Assembly: GCF_023498005.1 (NCBI RefSeq)
Contig: NZ_CP097289.1
Coordinates: forward strand, 2,604,001 to 2,668,000
DNA from: Streptomyces durmitorensis
GTDB lineage: Bacteria > Actinomycetota > Actinomycetes > Streptomycetales > Streptomycetaceae
DNA length: 64,000 bases
Direction of reading: 5' to 3'
Part shown: in pieces, positions 59,701 to 64,000 of the stretch
Layout of the letters: every line of letters begins with the position of its first letter
How positions within the stretch are numbered: the stretch's first letter is position 1
Position numbers and translations under genes: made by a program
The notes under the pieces: generated by a model
What the model was told of the DNA's origin: nothing
Databases searched by the model: none
The model's input: only the letters and a program-made list of their open reading frames with translations

Positions 59701-62700
59701 GACGCCCCGTGGAACCCGACGTATAGATCACATACGCCAACTGATCCAGATCAGTGACCCGCGCCGGAACCGTCCCCGGCAACGCATCGATCCCCTCCGA
59801 CTCACGGTCCAGCAGCAGACACGGCGCAGCAACCGCACCAGCAACCGACTCCACGAGCGCACTGTCGGTGACCAGAACACTCACCGCGGCATCACTCAAC
59901 GCATACCGAGTCCGCTCATCGGGCGCCTTCGGATCCACCGGCACATAAGCCCCACCCGCCTTCCACACACCCAGCAACACGGCCGGCAAATCCGTGCAAC
60001 GGTCCAACAGCACACCCACAGCCGACTCAGCACCCACCCCCAACTCCCGCAACCGATGCGCGATCCGGTTCGCCCGGACATCAAGAGCCGCATACGACAC
60101 GACATCCCCACCATGAACAACCGCCGCCGCATCAGGCGTACGACCAACCTGCTCCTCGAAACGGTCCAGAACCGAACGCAGCGGAACCTGCGCCGATTCC
60201 CCCTGCCCCGCATCCAGCAGCCACGCCCCCTCCCCCGCAGGCAGGAACACCGCCCCCGCATCCCCATCGAAGTCAGCAGCCATCGCCGCAAGCACACCCC
60301 GGTACATCGCCACCAGACGCTCACCATTGGCACGACTGAGGACACGCGTCGTGGTCTTCAGGCTGATGCCGTGGGCCATGGCGATGACGTTCAGGTCGAA
60401 CTCGGTGGCTCCGCCGCCGGCGCTCATGCCGACGTCGATCAACGATCGGTCGACGACGTGGTAGTTCTGGTAGTTGAACACCACGTTGACCAGCCGTTGA
60501 CCCGAACTCACCGCACGCGTGATCTCCGGCAGCGGGAACCGACGGTGCGCCCACAGGTCGACTTCCTGCTCGTGGACGCGTTCAACCAGCTCACGCCACG
60601 TACCGCCGATCGGCCGATCGGCGGGGAAGGGCACGGTGTTGAGGAACATGCCGTAGACGCGGTCCGCGCCCAGGGCCTCCGGCCGCACGTCGCACACCAG
60701 GCCCGCGTGGAAGTGCCGTGCCTCGGTGAGCCCGCTCATCACCTTGAGATGAGCGGCGAGAAGCACGGCCTTGACGGAGGCCTTCGCCTGCGAGGCCAGT
60801 GCGCGCAGCGGCTTCTCCAGGTCGTCGAGCGGGACGCGGAGAGTGAGGTCCTGTTCGAGTTCGTCGTCCGCTCCCCAACCGGCCGGCAGGGTGAGGGGAG
60901 TCCGGTCCTCGACGAGCGCGGTCCAGTAGGCCCGGTCCTCCGGCAGGGCGAGGGAGGCGAGCTCCCCGGCGACGGTGTCGGCGAAGCGCACGGCCGGGGC
61001 CTCATGGGCGGCGGGGGACGTACCCTCGGCCAACTGTCCGTAGATGTTGAGGAGTTCCATCAGGAAGACGTGGTGCCCCCAGCCTTCGGTGATGGCGTGG
61101 AACTGGGTGAAGGCGAGGCGCCAGCCGTCCTCCTCCAGCAGGACGGTCACCCGCAGGAGCGGGGCGACGGCCAGGTCGAAGACGTCGGTGCGTTCGGTCT
61201 CGAAGAAGTCGTTCAGGCTTTGGCGGTGCTCCTCGTCGCTCAGCCCGCGCAGGTCGCGTACCGCGAGCGGGATCCGCACGTCGGCGTGGACCAGCTGTAT
61301 CGGCACGGAGTACGAGGTCAGGTCGAAGGAGGTGCGCAGCACGTCCTGGCGGCTCGCGACGACGCGGAGGGCTTCGCGCAGGGCGGCCTCGTCGAAGGGC
61401 CGGTCGTCGGGGACCCGGTGCAAGGCGCAACTGTGGTAGCGGTTGCGGCCCTTGTCGGTGAGCATCTCGACGACCATGCCGGTCTGGATCTGGGACAGCG
61501 GATAGGCGTCGACGACGCCGTCCGGCAACTGACCGCGTGTCTCGGCGTCGATCAGCTCGAACGGCGCGACGGATCGCTGGGCTTCCTCGCTCAACTCACC
61601 GCGTGGAGCCACGAGTTCTGCCAGCGCTTCCACGGTGCGCTGCGCGAATACGTCCCGCACCGCGACGTCGATGCCTTGGGCGCGCAGGGCGCCGACGAGG
61701 GAGACCGCGCGGATGGAGTCGCCGCCGAGGTCGAAGAAGGAGTCCTGCACGCCGACCCGTTCCACGCCCAGGACGTCACGCCAGACCTCCGCGATCCGCT
61801 CCTCCGTGGATGTACGCGGTGCCACGAACTCCGCTTGGGCGAAGGCGTCTTCGTCCGGTGCGGGCAGTGCCCGCTTGTCCGGCTTCCCGTTCACGGTCAG
61901 CGGCATCGCGTCCAGGACCACGATGGCCGACGGCACCATGTACTCCGGCAGGACCCGCCCCAGCCTGGCCCGTACTTCCGCCACATCCACCGTGACACCG
62001 GCCTGCGGCACGACGTAACCCACCAGGGTCTGGTTCTCGCGGGCGACCATGACTGCCTCGCGTACGCCGTCCTGTCCGGCCAGCGCGACCTCGATGTCGC
62101 CGAGTTCGACCCGGAACCCGCGGATCTTCACCTGATCGTCGACCCGGCCCCGGAACTCAAGGTTGCCATCCGGCAACACACGCGCCAGATCCCCCGTCCG
62201 GTACAGCCTGGCGCCGGGCTCCCCGAAGGGATCGGGCACAAACTTGTCCGCTGTCAGGTCCGCCCGGCCCGCATACCCCCGCGCCAGACACTCACCACCG
62301 ACACACACCTCACCGGTGACACCCACCGGCACCAACCGCATCTCCCCGTCCAGCACATACATGCTCGTCCCGGGAATCGGCCGACCGATGGGCAAAATCT
62401 CCCCCTCGAACGGCTCCGACGCAGGGAAGAAACTATTACCGACCGTAATCTCCGTCGGCCCGTACTCATTGATCACCCGTGCCCCACCGAACAACCCACT
62501 CCACCGCGACGCACTCTCCCGCGACAGCGCATCACCACCAGGAATCAACGTCCTGGCCAGCGGAACAACACCCTCACCCGCGTCCGCCAACTGGGGCAGC
62601 AGCAGGTCCAGATGACTCGGCGTGAGCTTGATGAAGTCATACGGACCCTGAGCCCTCAGGAGCTCACCCAGCTCGGAGAGGTCCGCATCCGCAGGCAGAA

Positions 62701-64000
62701 TGTGCAACGGCCGCCCCGTGATCAACGGCGCATACAGCGTCGTCACCACCACATCAAAAGCAACCGACGAGAACAGCGGCGCCCCACCACCCCCCTCCGA
62801 CAGATAACCCGCCACAGACCAGTCCAGATAGTTGGCCAGACCCCGCTGCGTCGTCTGCACACCCTTGGGGCGGCCTGTGGAACCGGACGTATAGATCACA
62901 TACGCCAACTGGTCCAGGTCGGTGACGCGTGACGGAGCCGTGGCCGGCAACGCGTCGATCCCCTCCGACTCACGGTCCAGCAGCAGACACGGCGCAGCAA
63001 CCGCACCAGCAACCGACTCCACGAGCGCACTGTCGGTGACCAGAACACTCACCGCGGCATCACTCAACGCATACCGGGTCCGCTCATCGGGAGCCTTCGG
63101 ATCCACCGGCACATAGGCGCCACCCGCCTTCCACACACCCAGCAACACGGCCGGCAAATCAGTGCAACGGTCCAACAGCACACCCACAGCCGACTCAGCA
63201 CCCACCCCCAACTCCCGCAGCCGATGCGCGATCCGGTTCGCCCGGACATCAAGAGCCGCATACGACACGACATCCCCACCATGAACAACCGCCGCCGCAT
63301 CAGGCGTACGACCAACCTGCTCCTCGAAACGGTCCAGAACCGAACGCAGCGGAACCTGCGCCGATTCCCCCTGCCCCGCATCCAGCAGCCACGCCCCCTC
63401 CCCCGCAGGCAGGAACACCGCCCCCGCATCCCCATCGAAGTCAGCAGCCATCGCCGCGAGCACACCCCGGTACATCGCCACCAGACGCTCACCATTGGCA
63501 CGACTGAGGACATGGGTGTTGCTGCGCAGGGTGATCAGTCCGCCCAGGGCGCTGACGCTGAGGCCGAACTCGGTGGGGCTGTCGTTGAGGCCCGCGCCTT
63601 CCTCGGCGTCGACGCTGTCGAGCCGGTGGAAGTCGAGGTAGCTGAAGAAGATGTCCACCAGCCGCCCGGAGCCCAGCTCCCTGGGAATGGCAGGCATGGG
63701 AAAGTGCCGGTGGGACCAGGTCTCGATCTCCCGGTCGGAGACCTTGCGCACCAGCTCGCGCCAGGTTCCGGTCGGCCGCTCGGCGGGGAACGGCAGTGTG
63801 TTGAGGAACGTGCCGAGGATCTGGTCGGCTCCGGCGGCCTCGGGGCGGCTGTGGGTCACCAGGCCGGTGTGGAAGGCCTGTTCGTCGGTGAGCTGGCTCA
63901 TCACCTTCACGTGCGCGGCGACGATCACGCTCTTGAGTGAGACCCGCGCCGCGGCTGCGGCCTCGCGCAGCGCCCCGTCCAGGTCCCGGTAGTCGACCAC
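47774..64000 (-). CDS. NRPS C (5' end outside window): partial C, then A-T-(C-A-T)x4 and a PBP/beta-lactamase-like domain
   Basis: 5408 residues are visible; the N-terminus is beyond base 64000. It begins inside a C domain. Five A-T units follow with T serines near 61716, 58534, 55321, 52140 and 48942 (the last is GGHS). Internal C domains carry HAITEGW (61079-61099), HAILEGW (57881-57901 and 54677-54697) and HVILEGW (51503-51523). Specificity residues by eye: A1 and A2 D-V-T-K-I-G-E-V-G-K (close to Asn D-L-T-K-L-G-E-V-G-K), A3 D-V-F-C-V-A-M-V-Y-K (unassigned), A4 D-L-T-K-I-G-E-V-G-K (Asn), A5 D-L-P-K-V-A-E-V-G-K (Asn-like variant). A1 and A2 are nearly identical. Ends with a PBP-like domain. 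No E domain seen. Confidence 0.95.
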   Translation of the reverse strand: MVDYRDLDGALREAAAAARVSLKSVIVAAHVKVMSQLTDEQAFHTGLVTHSRPEAAGADQILGTFLNTLPFPAERPTGTWRELVRKVSDREIETWSHRHFPMPAIPRELGSGRLVDIFFSYLDFHRLDSVDAEEGAGLNDSPTEFGLSVSALGGLITLRSNTHVLSRANGERLVAMYRGVLAAMAADFDGDAGAVFLPAGEGAWLLDAGQGESAQVPLRSVLDRFEEQVGRTPDAAAVVHGGDVVSYAALDVRANRIAHRLRELGVGAESAVGVLLDRCTDLPAVLLGVWKAGGAYVPVDPKAPDERTRYALSDAAVSVLVTDSALVESVAGAVAAPCLLLDRESEGIDALPATAPSRVTDLDQLAYVIYTSGSTGRPKGVQTTQRGLANYLDWSVAGYLSEGGGGAPLFSSVAFDVVVTTLYAPLITGRPLHILPADADLSELGELLRAQGPYDFIKLTPSHLDLLLPQLADAGEGVVPLARTLIPGGDALSRESASRWSGLFGGARVINEYGPTEITVGNSFFPASEPFEGEILPIGRPIPGTSMYVLDGEMRLVPVGVTGEVCVGGECLARGYAGRADLTADKFVPDPFGEPGARLYRTGDLARVLPDGNLEFRGRVDDQVKIRGFRVELGDIEVALAGQDGVREAVMVARENQTLVGYVVPQAGVTVDVAEVRARLGRVLPEYMVPSAIVVLDAMPLTVNGKPDKRALPAPDEDAFAQAEFVAPRTSTEERIAEVWRDVLGVERVGVQDSFFDLGGDSIRAVSLVGALRAQGIDVAVRDVFAQRTVEALAELVAPRGELSEEAQRSVAPFELIDAETRGQLPDGVVDAYPLSQIQTGMVVEMLTDKGRNRYHSCALHRVPDDRPFDEAALREALRVVASRQDVLRTSFDLTSYSVPIQLVHADVRIPLAVRDLRGLSDEEHRQSLNDFFETERTDVFDLAVAPLLRVTVLLEEDGWRLAFTQFHAITEGWGHHVFLMELLNIYGQLAEGTSPAAHEAPAVRFADTVAGELASLALPEDRAYWTALVEDRTPLTLPAGWGADDELEQDLTLRVPLDDLEKPLRALASQAKASVKAVLLAAHLKVMSGLTEARHFHAGLVCDVRPEALGADRVYGMFLNTVPFPADRPIGGTWRELVERVHEQEVDLWAHRRFPLPEITRAVSSGQRLVNVVFNYQNYHVVDRSLIDVGMSAGGGATEFDLNVIAMAHGISLKTTTRVLSRANGERLVAMYRGVLAAMAADFDGDAGAVFLPAGEGAWLLDAGQGESAQVPLRSVLDRFEEQVGRTPDAAAVVHGGDVVSYAALDVRANRIAHRLRELGVGAESAVGVLLDRCTDLPAVLLGVWKAGGAYVPVDPKAPDERTRYALSDAAVSVLVTDSALVESVAGAVAAPCLLLDRESEGIDALPGTVPARVTDLDQLAYVIYTSGSTGRPKGVQTTQRGLANYLDWSVAGYLSEGGGGAPLFSSVAFDVVVTTLYAPLITGRPLHILPADADLSELGELLRAQGPYDFIKLTPSHLDLLLPQLADAGQDAGEGVVPLARTLIPGGDALSRESASRWSGLFGGARVINEYGPTEITVGNSFFPASEPFEGEILPIGRPIPGTSMYVLDGEMRLVPVGVTGEVCVGGECLARGYAGRADLTADKFVPDPYGAPGARLYRTGDLARVLPDGNLEFRGRVDDQVKIRGFRVELGDIEVALAGQDGVREAVVVTREAASGDRSLVGYVVPEPGGTVDVAAVRAGLGRLLPEYMVPSAVVALDAMPLTVNGKPDKRALPAPDEDAFAQAEFVAPRTPAEERIAEVWRDVLGVERVGVQDSFFDLGGDSIRAVSLVGALRAQGINIGVQEIFLCRTVAALAELVGDRGELTSSEQRFTAPFELVDAETRAQLPDDVVDAYPLTQNQTGMLVESLAGDGRGSYHNVEAFHVRDERPFDFGVFEEAVRVVVARHEVLRSSVSLTDFAVPLQLVREGVEVPCGWRDVSGLGEEAVRAEVLSFVEAERANAFDLAGAGSLLRVFAHAGAADGWICTLTQHHAILEGWSFYALSMEIVECYRRLRDDTGPDAYEAPPVRFADAVAAELQALESAEDREFWSGVVAGRGRFVVPSGFGESGMAEPARPVEPVRVRVELEGVREELLALAAAEDVPVKSVLLAAHVKVLAQLSQEEEFFTGLVGHCRPEVVGAERVYGMFLNTMPFLVDRSARTWRELVRQVFAREVEAWPHRHYPMPQIQRDAGRDGARLIDVLFNYIDFQQGAEPGPVSTVVSEGPNEFGLGVHARGSDHLSLSTNTRVMTRANAERLAAMYGVVLEAMATDPDGDARTTRLPAEERETIMGGSVVGSGVAASGSVHGLFEERVRSSPEAVAVVAGGVELSYGQLNERANRLAQVLRNAGVGAESLVGVCLERGADLLPSLLGVMKAGGGYVPLDPANPVERLRFMLADSGASVLVTTAELAGTVDFAGRVVVLDGADADTIAQAPAGDLVPVSEASNAAYVIYTSGSTGRPKGVVVPHSNVMRLLETTYEHFAFDESDVFALFHSFAFDVSVFEMWGALLFGGSVVVIEREVARSPEDFLDLLVEREVTVLCQTPSAFRSLTAAAAAGDRRIRQLSLRAVVFAGEKLEIPELAPWVERLGLGRTALVNMFGPTETTVYVTYHRIVRRDLEPGSGNPIGRPLNDLSIHLLDPSGNLVPMGVPGEMHVAGPAVARGYLNRPELTAERFVPDPFGGPGGRLYRTGDLAVRRPDGRLEFLGRIDDQVKIRGFRVEPGEIEVALARQESVREAVVVARENQTLVGYVVPQAGATVDVAAIRAGVGSVLPDYMVPSALVVLDALPLTPNGKLDKRALPAPDEEAFARAVFIAPRTPLEERIAGVWRDVLGVERVGVQDSFFDLGGDSIRAVTLVGALRSHGVDIRVRDVLAQRTVAGLAELAGDRAPLADRTYRSVAPFELIDEKTRAQLPSDVVDAYPLTQTQTGMLVESLAGDGRGSYHNVMAFHVRDERPFDFGVFDEAVRVVVARHEVLRSSVSLTDFAVPLQLVREGVEVPCGWRDVSGLGEEAVRAEVLSFVEAERANAFDLAGAGSLLRVFAHAGAADGWICTLTQHHAILEGWSYHALLMEVVGCYRLLRDGDGLGEYEAPPVRFADAVAAELQALESAEDREFWSGVVAGRGRFVVPSGFGGSGPVESLRVPVDLEDIREELLALAAAEDVPVKSVLLAAHVKVLAQLSQEEEFFTGLVGHCRPEVVGAERVYGMFLNTMPFPVDRSARTWRELVRQVFAREVEAWEHRHYPMPQVQRDAGGDGERLIDVLFSYTDFHQVDSGVITQAATSDPTEFRLSVHALGSRQLALTTNTRVMTRADAERLGAMYRGVLEAMAADLDGDTGAVFLPPGERSWLVDTGQGEPVEAPLRLVLDRFEEQVRRTPQATAVVHGAQLVSYAELDARANRIAHRLRELGVGCESVVGVLLDRCADVPAVLLGVWKAGGAYVPVDPQAPGERTRYALGDARVSVLVTDSAHVGSVSDAVDGPCLLLDQESESMDALPAAAPPRVTDLDLLAYVMYTSGSTGRPKGVQITHRGLANYLDWAAAGYVGDASGGAPLFSSVAFDLVVTTLFVPLLSGGPLHVLPADADLAQLGDLLRAQGPYDFIKLTPAHLDLLQLQLADAAQDTVPLASTLILGGDALSRAGAERGSTLFGGARVINEYGPTEITVGNSVFHASEPFEGEILPIGRPIPGTSMYVLDAEMRLVPVGVTGEVCVGGECLARGYAGRADLTADRFVPDPYGAPGARLYRTGDLARVLPDGNLEFRGRVDDQVKIRSFRVELGEVEVALAGQDGVGEAVVVTCEGASGDPILVGYVVPRAGATVDVAAIRAELGRELPEYMIPSAVVALEAMPLTANGKPDKRALPAPDEEAFARAVFVAPRTAAEERIAGVWREVLGRERVGVLDSFFDLGGDSIRVVALVGALRAQGIDVGVQEIFLHRTVAALTELAYDRGPLGDRAYRPVQPFELVDDEIRAELPDDVVDAYPLTQNQTGMLVESLASGGRNYHLVNSVRIRDGHPFSADALVQAVGALVARHEALRTSVDLEGHPVPIQRVHATAALPIGVVDLGPLDAREEERALQDFVRAESATPCSHDSAPMMRIAVHLCRDGSWQFTISQSHVILEGWSSHVLMAELMTLYRAHRDSTTPEPYEQAPTRFADVVAAELRALDSEEDREFWREVVTGRAKYELPPGWGSASDVPHESYSVRVPLRDLDARLRAFASGAEVPLKSVMLAAFLKAMGAFSGDSSFFVGLTTHVRPEVAGAERVHGMHLNTLPFPADLNAPTWRELVLRVFARETAAWPHRHYPMPAIQRELGDGRRLIDVYFSYQDFDRFDGSMADQSASYGFSTNEFPFSVATGDGFLSLRTNTQAVSRENMERMAEVFRAVLVSMADDPDGDALATLLPAADRVLVDRARRPRDEPLPPQDLCSLIEEQAARTPQATAVIDGARVLSYAELDAGAERLARRLRSLGIAERPAEESVVGVLLERGTQLVVSLLAVWKAGAAYLPIDPSSPRPRVIDTLRDAGVSVVVTDDALRERLPDDFGDGVVIADDDVRDPAPAPAVVKDRVRDLDRTAYVIYTSGSTGRPKGVQVTHRGLLNHVRWAVDELAARGTGGAPLFSSVAFDLVVPNLWAPLVAGQPVTVFPGTLPLDELGSHLADAAPFSFVKLTPAHLELLTAQLTAEQANSLASVVVVAGEALTRRVVDSWRKLAPHVELVNEYGPTETTVGACTFTLGDCAPAEVVPIGHALPDVRMYVLDAWGERVPVGVPGELCVGGAGVARGYVDRPGLTAERFLPDPFGVPGSRMYRTGDRVRMLADGAIDFLGRMDDQVKIRGYRVEPAEVRAALTAHEAVGEAFVLVDEPAPGERRLVAYVVPEQADEAAAPTETELRAHCTAHLPEYMVPSAFVPLERLPLNPNGKIDRTALPDPDQQLQDMGREYLAPVEPTARALADIWSTVLGRERISLDDNFFELGGHSILVIHAVAMAHQAGLPLSLFLLYQHPTLGELAAALDASTPQPAHPPVVAPPSELVPGAAEALARGHVPGAAVAVLRGGELVAVETFGALTAEGSDAVRPDTLFPVGSMSKHVTSFAVLRMADEGALDLDADVNEYLTGWRVPGSSGEPPVTLRHLLGHLSGLSLLQSKGFPRSQEPAATLLDLLQGRPPATNPPVTRELPPGSVFRKANANFSVVQQVLTDVTGEPFPELMRTLVLDPLGMRDSSFDQRHPQTSGRPVALGHTEEGAPLADGWLLRPDMAAAGLWSTAVDMARLALAVRGSRLGRPLAPLSAHRAEEMLTPHRASAYGLGTVIDSTGGEVYFGHGGEAVGYRGLTLCGLHSGTGWVALTNGPGGLHLIRALEMTDRRK
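47777..48795 (-). other. C-terminal PBP/class C beta-lactamase-like domain of NRPS C
   Basis: Follows the GGHS T domain and a Pro/Ala linker. S-M-S-K (48611-48622) is the S-x-x-K motif; K-A-N (48314-48322) replaces Y-x-N in 'FRKANANFSVVQQVLTDVTG'; HGG (47903-47911) is intact in 'FGHGGEAVGY'. Shares the K-x-N change and overall layout with the NRPS B domain, so the two are paralogues. Likely release or transfer domain. Confidence 0.88.
54131..55028. repeat. Near-identical C-domain DNA in NRPS C, copy 1 (partner about 57317-58231)
   Basis: About 0.9 kb of the HAILEGW condensation domain matches the next module at an offset of about 3186 bases, apart from a short length difference near 54430-54480. 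Wobble bases are conserved. Confidence 0.85.
57317..58231. repeat. Near-identical C-domain DNA in NRPS C, copy 2 (partner about 54131-55028)
   Basis: Second member of the pair. It carries about 18 extra bases around 57635-57665 compared with copy 1. Confidence 0.85.
59070..60344. repeat. Near-identical A-domain DNA in NRPS C, copy 1 (partner 62250-63512)
   Basis: About 1.27 kb of A domain, offset 3180 bases from its partner, identical over long runs. It holds a 12-base insertion (residues QDAG) relative to the other copy; a stretch near 59747-59790 is more diverged. The specificity residues are the same in both copies. Confidence 0.88.
62250..63512. repeat. Near-identical A-domain DNA in NRPS C, copy 2 (partner 59070-60344)
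   Basis: Second member of the pair, in the first visible module. Such long identity is also a place where short-read assemblies can collapse or misjoin. Confidence 0.88.

Noticed and set aside
57155..62932. Very long open frame on the plus strand (about 1900 codons) opposite NRPS C, and similar ones opposite NRPS B and A
   Set aside because: They are antisense to clear NRPS domains, made of His/Arg/Pro-rich low-complexity translation with no family motif; a by-product of high-GC third positions.
36000..63500. Direct repeats in the NRPS genes as CRISPR or mobile elements
   Set aside because: They lie in frame in homologous domain positions at module spacing; they are coding duplications.

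Overview
The window is high-GC DNA with strong third-position G/C bias, GTG as well as ATG starts, tight gene overlaps, rare TTA codons and a SARP regulator. All of this points to Streptomyces or a close relative. No rRNA, tRNA, CRISPR array, IS element or origin was seen.

Left part (1-20.1 kb) is ordinary chromosome. In order it holds: the end of modA and a fused modB-modC (molybdate uptake); an APH-type kinase; a MEDS-STAS protein coupled to an anti-sigma-type ATPase; a LacI regulator divergent from a beta-1,3-glucan degradation pair (GH55 and GH16) with a perfect operator palindrome; a short threonyl-tRNA synthetase behind a Thr-rich leader peptide and hairpin, followed by an MFS exporter; a carboxymuconolactone-decarboxylase-like protein divergent from an ECF41 sigma factor, each with an ECF41-like promoter; a methyltransferase/TetR divergent pair; and an HTH - small membrane protein - MMPL operon followed by a DedA protein.

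Right part (20.9-64 kb, all minus strand) is a nonribosomal peptide cluster that runs off the right edge. In transcription order it reads: NRPS C (partial, five A domains, C-terminal penicillin-binding-protein/class C beta-lactamase-like domain); an OTC-like carbamoyltransferase; an MFS exporter; NRPS B (C-A-T-C-A-T-C-A-T, then the same kind of beta-lactamase-like domain); a stand-alone degenerate beta-lactamase-fold protein; two AsnO/SyrP-like Fe(II)/2-oxoglutarate oxygenases; a type II thioesterase; NRPS A (C-A-T-C); a P450; a fatty acyl-AMP ligase; an acyl carrier protein; a methyltransferase; and a SARP activator. Nearly all genes overlap or lie within a few bases, so one long transcript is likely. 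FAAL, ACP and the N-terminal C domain of NRPS A suggest a lipopeptide. Several A domains read as Asn-like, which fits the two oxygenases (beta-hydroxylation). TTA codons in the SARP gene and in NRPS B predict bldA control.

The most unusual points are: two NRPS subunits ending in PBP-like domains where the usual Tyr-x-Asn is Lys-x-Asn; a third, free-standing relative that has lost all three catalytic motifs; and six internal condensation domains that all carry His-x3-Glu-Gly-Trp in place of HHxxxDG. I see no ordinary type I thioesterase and no separate epimerization domain inside the window.
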